DNA of 64,000 nt from VRUE01 sp044867925 (GCA_044867925.1 JBIOVV010000008.1:62001-126000), one strand, 5' to 3'; shown: positions 16,622-26,174, counted from the first letter of the stretch. The notes: generated from the letters alone by a model not told the origin. Translations and numbers: made by a program.

Positions 16622-17029
16622 TCAGCCAGGGGTCGCGTTGAACGCGACCCACCGCGACGCGCACATCGGGCCGCGCTTTTCCTTGTCGGTGACCCGGATT
16701 CGGCCTTGAATTCGCCGCTCGCCGACGCGACCGCGGAAGTAGACGCTGTCGGTCTTGCCGAACTGAGAGTCGCGGAAGCTGCCGTTCGGCTTCGGCTTCG
16801 TCCAGAGAAAGCCGCCCTCTTCAAGCAGTAGAGCGCTTCCGTCGCGACAGCGAAGGTCGATTTCGAAGACGTGGAGCCTGAAGGTCCGCGCCTTGACGGC
16901 AACCTTGATCCGGTGACCCTGGGCCGTCTTGCCTTTGAACATCTTTGCCTCGGCCGAGTCGGCCAGCGCCGCGTCGGATGCGACCAAGCCGAGTGCCAGC
17001 GCCCCACCTATGACGAGTCGTACGAGCAT
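16622..17029 (-). CDS. Small secreted protein of unknown function
   Basis: A 135-residue protein with signal peptide MLVRLVIGGALALGLVASD and cleavage near ALA-DS. The mature part is beta-rich and basic (GHRIKVAVKARTFRLHVFEIDLRCRDGSALLLEEGGFL, in shorter pieces alternating strands) with two cysteines (LRCRDG and MCASRW) that could form a disulfide. A strong ribosome site (AGGGAGGCAGGGA) precedes the ATG. It is convergent with the Crp/Fnr-type gene. No family recognised. Confidence 0.76.
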   Translation of the reverse strand: MLVRLVIGGALALGLVASDAALADSAEAKMFKGKTAQGHRIKVAVKARTFRLHVFEIDLRCRDGSALLLEEGGFLWTKPKPNGSFRDSQFGKTDSVYFRGRVGERRIQGRIRVTDKEKRGPMCASRWVAFNATPG

Positions 17030-17198
17030 TCCCTGCCTCCCTGGAGAGATTGACTGCGACTACGTGTGCCGGTGAAACAGCGCCCGAGCGGCATTCGATG
17101 CGAGGCCTTGTAAGCGGGCTGACAAGTCCACGCGCGGCTACGCATCGGCACGATTGCGGACGGGTTGTCTGCCTGTGTCGTCGGGCAGCCGCCATAGC

Positions 17199-17978
17199 GT
17201 GAGCAAGAAGCTCTCACTCGCTCTGATCGCAACGCTGATGGTCACGGCGGCGGTAACCGCCGGCTTGGCGACTGCGGCGAAGCCGACCGTGGTGCGGGCG
17301 GGAAACCTCGTGATCAAGCTCAACGGAGGAGTTGCTCCGAAGGCGCTGCCGAAGAAGCGTTTGGCGCCGATCGCCCTGCGGATCTCGGGCAACATCTCGA
17401 CCTCCGACGGCTCGCACCCGCCGGCCGCGAAGCTGGTCATCGCCGACTTCGACAAGCACGGCACGGTGAATGCCCGCGGCCTCGTCACCTGCCGGGCAGG
17501 AGAGCTGCAGGCGCGCAACACCCGCGCGGCCAGGCGAGCCTGTCCCAAGGCGATCGTCGGCACCGGCAAGACCAGGGTCAGGGTCGCCTTTCCCGAACAG
17601 GCGCCGTTCTACTCGACCGGCCCGCTGATCCTCTTCAACGGTGGCGTCAGGGGTGGCCTCACGACGATGTACATCCACGCCTACGTCAACGTGCCGGCCC
17701 CGACCGCGATCGTCACGGTGGTGAAGATCAAGCGGATCCACAAGGGACGCTTCGGCACCCGGGCGATCGCCCGCATACCCAAGATCGCCGGGGGCTATGG
17801 CTCGGTGACTCGCTTCGCGATGAACATCGAGCGCAGCTTCCAATTCCGCGGAAGGACGCGCAGCTACCTGTCGGCGCGGTGCGCCAACGGGCGCTTCTTT
17901 GCCCACGGGGATCTCGTCTTCACCGGAGGGATTCGCCTCGGAGGAACCGTCGTGCGCGCCTGCCGGAGCAGGGGCTGA
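17199..17978 (+). CDS. Secreted protein of unknown function (259 aa)
   Basis: GTG 17199 was chosen because it begins a signal peptide (VSKKLSLALIATLMVTAAV, cleaved near TAA). The mature protein has small-residue and basic strands (NLVIKLNGGVAPKALPKKRLAPIAL, HPPAAKLVIADFDKHGTVN) and four cysteines. One pair is in LVTCRAGELQ and RRACPKAIVG, the other in SARCANGRFF and VRACRSRG, so two disulfides are likely. The blocks VGTGKTRVRVAFPEQ and GPLILFNGG recur in secreted Thermoleophilia proteins. It is followed after 1 base by a much larger secreted protein, and the two are very probably co-translated. Confidence 0.78.
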   Translation: MSKKLSLALIATLMVTAAVTAGLATAAKPTVVRAGNLVIKLNGGVAPKALPKKRLAPIALRISGNISTSDGSHPPAAKLVIADFDKHGTVNARGLVTCRAGELQARNTRAARRACPKAIVGTGKTRVRVAFPEQAPFYSTGPLILFNGGVRGGLTTMYIHAYVNVPAPTAIVTVVKIKRIHKGRFGTRAIARIPKIAGGYGSVTRFAMNIERSFQFRGRTRSYLSARCANGRFFAHGDLVFTGGIRLGGTVVRACRSRG

Positions 17979-17979
17979 G

Positions 17980-20700
17980 GTGCGCGCAGGCGCGGTCAGG
18001 ATCGCGGTCGCGGGGGCCCTGGTCCTCTGCGCCTGCGCCGCGCCGTCCGCCCGGGCGGACTTCGGCATCGCCAACTGGGAAGCGCTGACCTGCGCGGTGG
18101 ATGCGACGCCGGCCGATCCCTGCACCGCCGAAGACGTCTCCGACTTCTACACCCAGGCGGCCGGGCACCCGAACTTCGGCATCACCGCCTTCAAGCTCAA
18201 CACCGGCCCCTTCGAAGTCCCCGAAGGCAACGTCAAGGACATCAGGGTCGAACTCCCCGAGGGCCTCGGCGTCAACCCCGAGGCGACCGAGCAGTGCACC
18301 GTCGCCCAGCTCGCCGGCTCGGCCTGCCCGCCCGGATCGCTGGTCGGGACCAACTACCTGCGCGCGATCGTCGCCGCCGGCCCGCCGCCGGTGGTCACGA
18401 CGATCCCGGTCCCCGTCTACAACGTCGAGCCGCCCTTCGGCGTCCCTTCGATGGCCGGCTTCCAGATCCCCCTGCCGGGCTCAGAGCCGACGCTCCTCGT
18501 CGGCGACCTCGACCCCGGCGACCAGCACATCTCCTTCACGATCTCAGACGTCGAGCCGCCGCCAGACGGGCCGCCGGTGATCGGCTCGCGCCTGATCTTC
18601 AACGGCAAGGCCGGGGCGGGCTACCTGACGATGCCGAGCGTCTGCGCCGGCGGGCAGACCTCGGTCCTGCGCGTCGACTCCCATCAGAACCCCGGCGTCT
18701 TCGTCAGCGAGCCGTTCACCACCCCGGTCGGGGCCGACGGCTGCGAGGTCGTGCCCTTCGACCCGAGTGTCGAGGTGACGGTGAACGGCTCGACCGACTC
18801 GCCCGAACCTGCCGCGATCTCGCTGAAGATTCCCGACACGCCCGGCCCGAACGAGATCACCAACTCCCACCTGCGCACCGCCCAGGTGACGCTGCCGAGG
18901 GGCATGGCCTTCAACCCCTCGGCGGCGCGCGGCCTGCGTGCCTGCACCGACGCCCAGTTCGCCAAGGGGACGAACGACGCGATTCAGTGCCCCGGCGAGT
19001 CGAAGGTCGGCACCGTCGACGTCGAGACGCCCTCGCTGCCACCGGACTCGATCGGCGGCAGCGTCTACGTCGGCCAGCCGCTCAGCGACGACCCGACCTC
19101 GGGCAACCAGTTCCGCATCTTCCTCCACGCCTCCTCTCCGCGGTTCGGGGTAGACGTAAGGCTCGTCGGTCGCGTCTACCCCGACCTGCGGACGGGGCAG
19201 CTGACGGCGGTGATCGACGACAACCCGCAGGCGCCGTTCAGCGACTTCACGATCCAACTCGAGGGTGGGGCGGGGGGCGTCCTAACCACCCCGCCGACCT
19301 GCGGCCCGCACCCCACCCGCACCAAGCTCACCCCATGGACGGGCACCATGGAGGCGACCCCCGGCGACTCCATCTCCCTCGGCTCGTCGCCGGGGGGTCG
19401 GCCGTGTGCGAAAACGCTCGCCGAGCGTCCGTTCGCGCCGGCGCTGCGAGCCGGCCCCGATCAGCGGCGTGCGGGGGCCTACAGCCCGTTCCGCTTCCAC
19501 TTCGACCGCCCCGACGGCGCCCAGGAGCTGCGCCGCGTCGAGCTGGCGCTGCCGCCCGGCATGGTCGCGCGGCTGCGTGGCGTCGCCTACTGCCCTGAGA
19601 CGGGTATAGCGGCCGCCGCCCGGCGCAGCGGCGCCAGCGTCAAAGCGACCGCGGCCTGCCCGCAGAAGAGCTCGCTCGGCTATCTCGACATCGACGCGGG
19701 GTCGGGACCGCGACCGCTCGGCGTACACGGCAAGGTCTACCTCGCCGGCCCCTACGAGGGCGCTCCCGTCAGCCTCGTCTTCGTCACCCCGGCTCTCGCG
19801 GGTCCCTATGACCTCGGCACGGTGGTGGTCCGCGCCGCCCTCCACGTCGATCCCGAGACCGCGCAGGTGAGGGTCGTCTCCGACCCGATCCCCGACGTCT
19901 TCGGCGGCGTCAAGCTCGGCATCCGGGCGATCGACGTGGCAATCAGGCGACCGCGCTTCACGGTCAACCCGACCACCTGTCGCGAAGGGTTCCCGATCCG
20001 CTCCGACGCCTTCGGCGGTGGCGCCAACCCGGCCGATCCGGCCGCCTGGGCGGGGTTCTCCCATAGCGATCTCTTCTGGGCGAACGATTGCCGGCGACTT
20101 CGCTTCGAGCCGCGTTTCTTCGCCCGCGTCTTCGGTCAGAAGCAGAGGCTGCGGCGGGCGGCCAACCCGCGCTTCCGCGCGATTCTGCGGGCACGCAAGG
20201 GCGACGCCAACCTGCAGCGCGCCGCCTTCGTCCTACCGCGCGCGATGATCCTCGACCAGGGCCACATCCGCACGATCTGCACCCGGGTCCAGCTCGCCGC
20301 GAGCGAATGTCCAAGGGCCGCGATCTACGGCTTCGCGCGAGCGACCTCGCCCCTGCTCGACGGCAATCTCAAGGGACCCGTCTACCTCACCTCTTCCGAC
20401 AACGAACTCCCCGACCTGCTCGCCGACCTGCGCGGCCAGGTCGACATCCGCCTGCGCGGCACGATCAGCTCGGTGCGCGGTCGCCTGAAGACGGTCTTCT
20501 ACCCGACCCCCGACGTCGCTGTGGACAAGTTCATCCTCACGATGCGCGGCGGCAACCACGGCCTGCTGGTCAATTCAGACAACGTGTGCCGGCGCAAGCG
20601 CTTCGCCTTCCTCAACCTGAAGGCGCAGAACAGCAGGCGCCTGCGGAGCAACCGGCTGCGGCTGAACATCCCAGGGTGCCGGCGCGCCGACCGCCGCTGA
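17980..20700 (+). CDS. Large secreted/surface protein (906 aa)
   Basis: GTG 17980 starts a signal peptide (VRAGAVRIAVAGALVLCACA, cleaved near ARA). The mature region repeats a phrase type at least four times: a proposition of a non-negative, proline-rich beta domain with LPEGLGVNPEATEQCTVAQL, then LPRGMAFNPSAARGLRACTDAQF, LPPGMVARLRGVAYCPETGI and LPRAMILDQGHIRTICTRVQL, each followed by a cysteine and a small G-S-x-Y-G/V-G segment. Each repeat thus has a conserved LP-x-G-M/L start and a paired-cysteine strand. The pattern is typical of multi-copy Thermoleophilia surface proteins of unknown role. The start is 1 base after the stop of the preceding secreted protein. A hairpin follows the stop. 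Confidence 0.86.
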   Translation: MRAGAVRIAVAGALVLCACAAPSARADFGIANWEALTCAVDATPADPCTAEDVSDFYTQAAGHPNFGITAFKLNTGPFEVPEGNVKDIRVELPEGLGVNPEATEQCTVAQLAGSACPPGSLVGTNYLRAIVAAGPPPVVTTIPVPVYNVEPPFGVPSMAGFQIPLPGSEPTLLVGDLDPGDQHISFTISDVEPPPDGPPVIGSRLIFNGKAGAGYLTMPSVCAGGQTSVLRVDSHQNPGVFVSEPFTTPVGADGCEVVPFDPSVEVTVNGSTDSPEPAAISLKIPDTPGPNEITNSHLRTAQVTLPRGMAFNPSAARGLRACTDAQFAKGTNDAIQCPGESKVGTVDVETPSLPPDSIGGSVYVGQPLSDDPTSGNQFRIFLHASSPRFGVDVRLVGRVYPDLRTGQLTAVIDDNPQAPFSDFTIQLEGGAGGVLTTPPTCGPHPTRTKLTPWTGTMEATPGDSISLGSSPGGRPCAKTLAERPFAPALRAGPDQRRAGAYSPFRFHFDRPDGAQELRRVELALPPGMVARLRGVAYCPETGIAAAARRSGASVKATAACPQKSSLGYLDIDAGSGPRPLGVHGKVYLAGPYEGAPVSLVFVTPALAGPYDLGTVVVRAALHVDPETAQVRVVSDPIPDVFGGVKLGIRAIDVAIRRPRFTVNPTTCREGFPIRSDAFGGGANPADPAAWAGFSHSDLFWANDCRRLRFEPRFFARVFGQKQRLRRAANPRFRAILRARKGDANLQRAAFVLPRAMILDQGHIRTICTRVQLAASECPRAAIYGFARATSPLLDGNLKGPVYLTSSDNELPDLLADLRGQVDIRLRGTISSVRGRLKTVFYPTPDVAVDKFILTMRGGNHGLLVNSDNVCRRKRFAFLNLKAQNSRRLRSNRLRLNIPGCRRADRR

Positions 20701-20731
20701 CCCTCGAGCACTCCGCCGAGGAGCTCGAGGG
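20701..20731 (+). terminator. Hairpin terminator of the secreted-protein pair
   Basis: CCCTCGAGC (20701-20709) and GCTCGAGGG (20723-20731) form a perfect nine-base stem with a 13-base loop, starting at the base after the stop codon. There is no T-run, as is usual in high-GC actinobacteria. Confidence 0.62.
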
Positions 20732-20792
20732 CCTCCGCGCGGCGTCGACGGCAGGCCTGGTTGGCGCTGCGCTGCTTTCGACGCTTGCCTTT

Positions 20793-20830
20793 CCCTTGCC
20801 GCCGCGGCGCCTGCGCCGGCGGGGCAAGGG
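20793..20830 (+). other. Second hairpin between the surface protein and transporter genes
   Basis: CCCTTGCC-GCC pairs with GGC-GG-GGCAAGGG (two-base bulge), enclosing a GC-rich loop that can pair further. It lies 83 bases before the transporter ATG. It may be a 5'-leader structure or a second terminator. The remaining gap 20732-20913 shows no gene. Confidence 0.35.
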
Positions 20831-20913
20831 GGAGGGCCAAGCGGTTACCGTGTGAGCCAGGTGCGCCGGGAAGACTGGTCGGCAACACTCGTCGTCGACC
20901 CCGAAAGGCCCAG

Positions 20914-22185
20914 ATGGCCATCGCCGTAGCCACCTTCCTCATCGCCCTGGCGATCGTCGCCAGCGAGAAGCTGCACCGCACCAACGTGTCCCTCCTGGGA
21001 GCCGCGATCGTCGTCCTCTTCGTCGGCGACTTCTCCCAGGAGCAGGCGATCGAGTCGGTCGACTTCAACACGATCGGCCTCCTGGTCGGGATGATGATCC
21101 TCGTCTACCTGACCCAGCAGACCGGGGTCTACGACTACGTCGCGATCCGCGCCGGCCAGCTCTCCGGTGGGCGCTCCTTCGCGCTGACGATGAGCCTGGC
21201 CGCGATCACCGCGATCCTCTCCGCCTTCCTCGACAACCTGACCACGATCCTGCTCGTCGCGCCGATCACCTTCCTGCTCGCCGACGCGCTCGACATCGAG
21301 GCGGTGCCCCTGCTGATCATCGAGGTGATGGCCTCCAACATCGGCGGCACCGCGACGCTGATCGGCGACCCGCCCAACATCATCATCGCCGGCGCCACCG
21401 GGCTCAGCTTCAACGCCTTCATCGCCAACCTGGCGCCGATCGTGATCGTCACCTTCGCCGTGGTCGTGCCCTTGCTCTATCTGGTCTTCCGATCTCGCCT
21501 CCAGATCGAGGAGCGAAACCGCCGCGCCGTGATGGAGCTGGACGCGGTCGCCTCGATCCGCGATGCCGCCGAGCTGCGTCGGACCGGACCTGTGCTGGCC
21601 TTGACGGTCCTGGCCTTCTTCGCCCACCAAGCGCTTCACGTCGAGCCGGCCACCGTCGCCCTCACCGGGGCGGCGATCGGCCTGCTGGTGACGAGGGTCG
21701 ACCTCGAGAAGGCACTCTCGGGCATCGAGTGGACGACGCTCTTCTTCTTCATCGGCCTCTTCGTGATGGTCGGAGCGCTGGAGGCAACCGGGGCGATCGC
21801 TCACATCGCCGACGCGGTCAAGGATCTGACCGGGGGCGAGCGCACCGCCGAGTTGATCGGGATCACCTGGGTCGCGGCTCTGGGCTCGGCCGCGGTCGAC
21901 AACATTCCCTTCACCACGGCGATGATCCCGGTCGTGCGCGAGCTGCAGGACGCGGCCGGTGCCGGCGGCGACGACGCCTACTGGTGGGCGCTCGCCCTCG
22001 GCGCCTGCTTCGGCGGCAATGCGACGATGATCGCCGCCGCCGCCAACGTCGCCGCCGCCGGGATGGCCGATCGGGCGGGCACGCCGATCGGCTTCATGGC
22101 CTTCCTGCGTGTCGGGGCGCCGGTTACCTTGATCTCGATCGCCCTCGCCACCGCCTACATCTCAATCCGCTACATCGCGCTCTGA
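20914..22185 (+). CDS. ArsB/NhaD-type (ion transporter superfamily) permease
   Basis: A 423-residue membrane transporter with about 11 hydrophobic segments. ATG 20914 was chosen because the protein then begins with a membrane segment (MAIAVATFLIALAIVA) as in relatives. The superfamily hairpin motifs are present twice: AFLDNLTTILLVAPITF with SNIGGTATLIGDPPNIII, and in the second half AAVDNIPFTTAMIPV with FGGNATMIAAAANV. This is the plan of ArsB arsenite permeases and NhaD Na+/H+ antiporters; the sequence does not decide between arsenite, sodium or an organic anion. The ars operon is about 5 kb away. A CBS-domain protein follows after 11 bases. Confidence 0.9.
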   Translation: MAIAVATFLIALAIVASEKLHRTNVSLLGAAIVVLFVGDFSQEQAIESVDFNTIGLLVGMMILVYLTQQTGVYDYVAIRAGQLSGGRSFALTMSLAAITAILSAFLDNLTTILLVAPITFLLADALDIEAVPLLIIEVMASNIGGTATLIGDPPNIIIAGATGLSFNAFIANLAPIVIVTFAVVVPLLYLVFRSRLQIEERNRRAVMELDAVASIRDAAELRRTGPVLALTVLAFFAHQALHVEPATVALTGAAIGLLVTRVDLEKALSGIEWTTLFFFIGLFVMVGALEATGAIAHIADAVKDLTGGERTAELIGITWVAALGSAAVDNIPFTTAMIPVVRELQDAAGAGGDDAYWWALALGACFGGNATMIAAAANVAAAGMADRAGTPIGFMAFLRVGAPVTLISIALATAYISIRYIAL

Positions 22186-22196
22186 GAGGAGACGTC

Positions 22197-22673
22197 ATGC
22201 CCGACTCGATAGTCACCGAGGTATTGCGAGAGATCAAGCCGCTCGAGGCCGACTCCTTGATCGGTCCGGCGGCTCGACGGGTGATCGACGAGGGCCTGCC
22301 CGGGCTGCCGGCGGTCGAGCCGGACGGGCGCTTTGCCGGCATCTTCGGCGAGCGTGAGTTCATGGCGGCGCTCTTTCCCGGCTATGTCGGCGAGCTGGCC
22401 TCGGCGGCGATGGTCTCGCGCTCGGTCGATGAGACGATCGAGCGGCGCAGCGACTGTGCCCTGCGGCCGATCCGCCGCTACCTGACCACCGACCACGTCT
22501 TGGTCGAGGACGATTACTCCGACACCCAGCTGGCCGAGCTCTTCCTCCATCACAGGGTGCTGATCGTCCCGATCGCGACGAAAGGCGAGGTCCACGCCGT
22601 GGTCACCCGGCACGATTTCTTCGCCGAGCTGGTCGGCCGCTTCGGCGCCATCGCCGAGGATCTGGGCAACTGA
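22197..22673 (+). CDS. CBS-domain pair protein
   Basis: A 158-residue cytoplasmic protein made of two CBS motifs (residues about 12-75 and 92-155). The first has GLPGLPAVEPDGRFAGIFGEREFMAAL, the second HHRVLIVPIATKGEVHAVVTRHDFFAEL, each with the final strand-helix of a CBS unit. CBS pairs bind adenine nucleotides and often regulate a neighbouring transporter. A GAGGAG ribosome site lies 6 bases before ATG 22197, and the gene begins 11 bases after the permease stop, so it probably modulates that permease. Confidence 0.87.
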   Translation: MPDSIVTEVLREIKPLEADSLIGPAARRVIDEGLPGLPAVEPDGRFAGIFGEREFMAALFPGYVGELASAAMVSRSVDETIERRSDCALRPIRRYLTTDHVLVEDDYSDTQLAELFLHHRVLIVPIATKGEVHAVVTRHDFFAELVGRFGAIAEDLGN

Positions 22674-22680
22674 CTCGGCC

Positions 22681-23796
22681 TCAGGAAGAGAGGACGGAGC
22701 GGACCTGGCCCGCGATCTCGAGATCCTCGCGGGCGTGGACCAGCACGACGGGCACGACCGTACCGGCCTCGGAAAGCAGGCCGTCAGCCTTGCTCTCGTC
22801 GTTGAGCCGCGGGTCGAGCTCGACGCCGAGGAAGGCGACGGCGCTTGCCGCCGCGGAGCGCACCCGCGCCGAGCTCTCACCGACGCCGCCGGTGAAGACG
22901 AGGGCGTCGATGCCTCCCATCGCCGTCGCCATCGAGGCGATCGCCGCCGCAAGCCGGTGGATGTAGACGTCGAAGGCGAGACGGCTGCGCTCCTCGCCCG
23001 CGTCGGCTGCCGCGATCACCTCGCGCATGTCCCCCGAGCGTCCCGATAGCCCGAGCAGGCCGGACTCGCGGTCGAGCGCCCGCTCCATCGACTCGGCGCC
23101 GAGCTCGCCGTGGCGCTGGACCCAGAGCAGCAGGCCGGGGTCGACCGAGCCGGCGCGGGTCGCCATCACCAGGCCATCGAGCGGGGTGAAGCCCATCGTC
23201 GTATCGACCGAGCACCCGCCCTTCACCGCCGCCAGCGAAGCGCCGGCGCCGAGGTGGGCGCTCACCAGGCGCAGCCCTGCCTCCGCTCGCCCGAGCAGCT
23301 CCGCGGCGCGGCGGCTCGCGTAGGCGTGGGAGAGGCCGTGAAAGCCGTAGCGGCGCAGCGCCCAGCGGACAGACCACGCCGCCGGCACGGCATAGGTCGA
23401 GGCGGCGGCCGGCATCTCGGCGTGGAAGGCGGTGTCGAAGCAGGCGACGTTGAGCAACCCAGGCATTTCCGCCTCCAGGGCTCGTATCGCTTCCAGGGCG
23501 GGGGGGTTGTGGAGGGGGGCGAGGTCGGCGAGGCGGTCGAGCTCCTCCTCGATGCTTGGATCGAGGAGAGTCGGGCCGGTGAAGTCGGGACCGCCGTGGA
23601 CTACCCGGTGGCCGGCGGCGTCGACTGTCCCGCCGTCGGCCAGGATCGCGGCCAGCTCGCCGCGCAGCTCCTCCTCCCCCTCGACGCAGCCACTGTCGCG
23701 TGAGCTGACGATCCGATCCTCGGCATCGAGGATCCGCAACTTCAGGCTCGAGGAACCGGCGTTGACGGTGAGGATGCGGCCGGTCGGCGATGCCAC
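22681..23796 (-). CDS. ackA: Acetate kinase
   Basis: A 371-residue acetokinase that converts acetyl phosphate and ADP to acetate and ATP. Signature blocks are present in order: VNAGSSSLKLR (residues 11-21), HRVVHGG, FDTAFH, GFHGLSHAYAS, HLGAGAS and FTGGVGE near residue 293. Length is slightly short of the usual about 400 residues. It starts 2 bases after the phosphoketolase stop on the same strand, which makes the pathway xylulose-5-phosphate or fructose-6-phosphate to acetyl phosphate to acetate plus ATP a single transcription unit. Confidence 0.96.
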   Translation of the reverse strand: MASPTGRILTVNAGSSSLKLRILDAEDRIVSSRDSGCVEGEEELRGELAAILADGGTVDAAGHRVVHGGPDFTGPTLLDPSIEEELDRLADLAPLHNPPALEAIRALEAEMPGLLNVACFDTAFHAEMPAAASTYAVPAAWSVRWALRRYGFHGLSHAYASRRAAELLGRAEAGLRLVSAHLGAGASLAAVKGGCSVDTTMGFTPLDGLVMATRAGSVDPGLLLWVQRHGELGAESMERALDRESGLLGLSGRSGDMREVIAAADAGEERSRLAFDVYIHRLAAAIASMATAMGGIDALVFTGGVGESSARVRSAAASAVAFLGVELDPRLNDESKADGLLSEAGTVVPVVLVHAREDLEIAGQVRSVLSS

Positions 23797-23798
23797 GC

Positions 23799-26171
23799 TC
23801 AGGAAGCCCGCCAGGCCCAGTCGCGAATCTCGGGCATGTCCTCCAGGTGCTCGCGGACGTAATCGTGGTGGCGAGCCAGCATCTCCTCGCAGTGCTCTCG
23901 GAGCTCGCCGCTCCCCGCCACCTCGCGCTTGGCCCGGCGCAGCGCCTCCAGCGCGAGGTCGTAGCGGCTCATCCGGTTGATCACGACCATGTCGAAGGGG
24001 GTTGTCGTCGTGCCCTGCTCGTTGAAGCCGCGGACGTGGAAGCGGCCGGGATGGGGGCGGCCGTGGAGGAGCTGGTGCAGGGCGCGGGCGTAGCCGTGGA
24101 AGGCGAAGACGACCTCGTCCGCGCGGCCGAAGAGCTCGACGAAGCGCTCCTCCTCCAGTCCGTGGGGATGGACGTCGCGGGGGAAGAGAACCATCAGATC
24201 GATCACGTTGACGACCCGCACCCGCAGCTCCGGCGTGTGGCGGCGCAGCAGCGATGCGGCGGCCAGCGTCTCCTGGGTCGGGATGTCCCCGGCGCAGCCG
24301 AGGACGACGTCAGTGTCATCGCCGTCCTCGCTGCTCGCCCACTCCCAGCGCGAGGCACCGGCGGCGGCGTGGGCGCGCGCCTGCTCGTAGGTCAGGTATT
24401 GCAGCTGCGGCTGCTTGTCCTGGACGATCAGGTTGACGTAGTCGCGGCTGCGAAAGGCGTGCTCGGCGATGGCGAGCAGGCAGTTGGCGTCGGGCGGGAA
24501 GTAGATGCGGACGACCTCGCCGCGGAGGCTGATCATCGTGTCGATCAGCCCCGGTCCCTGGTGGCTGAAGCCGTTGTGGTCGTTGCGCCAGCAGGTCGAG
24601 GTGAGGAGGACGTTGAGCGATGCGACCGGGGCGCGCCAGTCCAGCCGCCGCATCTCCTCCAGCCACTTCGTGTGCTGGATCGCCATCGAGGCGGAGACCA
24701 TCGCGAACGCCTCGTAGGTGGCGAAGAGGCCGTGGCGGCCGCTCAGCAGGTAGCCCTCGAGCCAGCCCTGGCAGTTGTGCTCGGAGAGGACCTCCATCAC
24801 CCGACCCTCGGGGGAGACGTCGGTGTCCTCGGGGCGGGCGTCGATCAGGCAGCCGTCGGAGGCCTCGAAGACGGCGCCGAGTCGGTTGGAGTCGGTCTCG
24901 TCCGGGCAGAAGAGGCGGAAGTTGTCGGGGTTGGCGGCGTAGAGGTCGCGCAGCAGCTCGCCGAGACGCCGGGTCGATTCGGCCCTCGAGCTGCCGGGCG
25001 CCTCGACCGCCAGCGCGTAGGCGGAGGTGTCGGGGACCTCCAGCGGCACCAGCATGCGGCCGCCGTTGGCGTGCGGGGTCGCACCCATGCGCTTGTCGCC
25101 GTCGGGGCAAAGCGCCGCCAGCTCGGGGAAGAGGCGGCCGTCATCGTCGAAGCGCCGCTCGGGCCGGTAGCGGCGCATCCACTCCTCGAGCATCTCCAGG
25201 TGGGCGGCGTTCTCGCGCACCCCTGCGAGGGGGACCTGGTGGGAGCGGAAGGTTCCCTCGACCTTCCTGCCGTCGACCTCGACCGGGCCGGTCCAGCCCT
25301 TCGGCGTGCGCAGCGCTATCGCCGGCCAGCGCGGCCTGCCGCTGCCACGGCCAGAGCGGGCATCGTCCTGGATCGCCGTGATCGTGGCGTGGCACTCGGC
25401 CAGGGTCGCGGCGAAGTCGGCGTGGACCTGGCGCGGCTCGGAGCCGCTGACGAAGCGACACTCATAGCCGTGTCCCGCGAGCAGCTGCCGAACCTCCTCC
25501 TCGGGCGCCCGTCCCAGCGCGGTCGGCCCCGAGATCTTGTTCTCGTTCAGGTGCAGGATCGGCAGCACCGCCCCGTCTCGCGCCGGGTTGAGGAACCGCA
25601 CGCCCTTCCACGAGCCCTCCAGCGGCGCCGTCTCCGCCTCGCCGTCCCCGATTACGCAGGCGACCAGCAGGTCGGGGTTGTCGAAGGCGGCGCCAAAGGC
25701 ATGGACCAGTGCGTAGCCGAGCTCGCCGCCCTCGTGGATCGACCCCGGTGTCGGCACGCTGACGTGGCTCGGAATCCCGCCGGGAGTCGAGAACTGCCGC
25801 ACCAACCGCAGCAGCCCGGCCTCATCCTGGGAGACCTCTGGGTAGACCTCGGAGTAGGTGCCCTCCAGGTAGACGTTGGCGACCAGGGCCGGGCCGCCGT
25901 GGCCGGGGCCGGCGACGTAGAGGACCTCCTTGCCGGTCTCGCGGATCAGCCGGTTGAGCTGGGCATAGACGAGGTTGAGACCGGGGGAGGTGCCCCAGTG
26001 GCCGAGCAGCCGCGGCTTGATGTGATTGGACTGGAGGGGCTCGCGCAGCAGCGCGTTGTCCTGCAGGTAGATCTGGGCGACGGTGAGGTAGTTCGCCGCC
26101 TCCCAGTAGGCGATCAGGCCATCCAGCTCGGCTTCGCTCAGCTCGGCCACCGACGACGAGGTTAGCTTCAC
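23799..26171 (-). CDS. xfp: Phosphoketolase (X5P/F6P)
   Basis: A thiamine-diphosphate enzyme of about 790 residues that cleaves xylulose-5-P or fructose-6-P with phosphate to acetyl phosphate and glyceraldehyde-3-P or erythrose-4-P. The N-terminal family block YWEAANYLTVAQIYLQDN is at residues 22-39, GHWGTSPGLNL near 57-67, AGPGHGGPA near 87-95, and the ThDP pyrophosphate motif GDGEAETAPLEGSW at 175-188. GTG 26171 was chosen because it gives the normal family N-terminus; the open frame continues far upstream with no homology. The start lies 3 bases from the divergent ZIP gene. It is followed by ackA. Confidence 0.96.
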   Translation of the reverse strand: MKLTSSSVAELSEAELDGLIAYWEAANYLTVAQIYLQDNALLREPLQSNHIKPRLLGHWGTSPGLNLVYAQLNRLIRETGKEVLYVAGPGHGGPALVANVYLEGTYSEVYPEVSQDEAGLLRLVRQFSTPGGIPSHVSVPTPGSIHEGGELGYALVHAFGAAFDNPDLLVACVIGDGEAETAPLEGSWKGVRFLNPARDGAVLPILHLNENKISGPTALGRAPEEEVRQLLAGHGYECRFVSGSEPRQVHADFAATLAECHATITAIQDDARSGRGSGRPRWPAIALRTPKGWTGPVEVDGRKVEGTFRSHQVPLAGVRENAAHLEMLEEWMRRYRPERRFDDDGRLFPELAALCPDGDKRMGATPHANGGRMLVPLEVPDTSAYALAVEAPGSSRAESTRRLGELLRDLYAANPDNFRLFCPDETDSNRLGAVFEASDGCLIDARPEDTDVSPEGRVMEVLSEHNCQGWLEGYLLSGRHGLFATYEAFAMVSASMAIQHTKWLEEMRRLDWRAPVASLNVLLTSTCWRNDHNGFSHQGPGLIDTMISLRGEVVRIYFPPDANCLLAIAEHAFRSRDYVNLIVQDKQPQLQYLTYEQARAHAAAGASRWEWASSEDGDDTDVVLGCAGDIPTQETLAAASLLRRHTPELRVRVVNVIDLMVLFPRDVHPHGLEEERFVELFGRADEVVFAFHGYARALHQLLHGRPHPGRFHVRGFNEQGTTTTPFDMVVINRMSRYDLALEALRRAKREVAGSGELREHCEEMLARHHDYVREHLEDMPEIRDWAWRAS

Positions 26172-26174
26172 CCC

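Noticed and set aside
20732..20913. Riboswitch upstream of the ArsB/NhaD-type permease
   Set aside because: Only simple hairpins are present; no conserved core of a known metal, nucleotide or vitamin riboswitch was recognised.
23790..26165. 791-codon plus-strand open frame opposite the phosphoketolase gene
   Set aside because: It mirrors the phosphoketolase codons, has no recognisable domain and no ribosome site, whereas the minus strand encodes complete family motifs.
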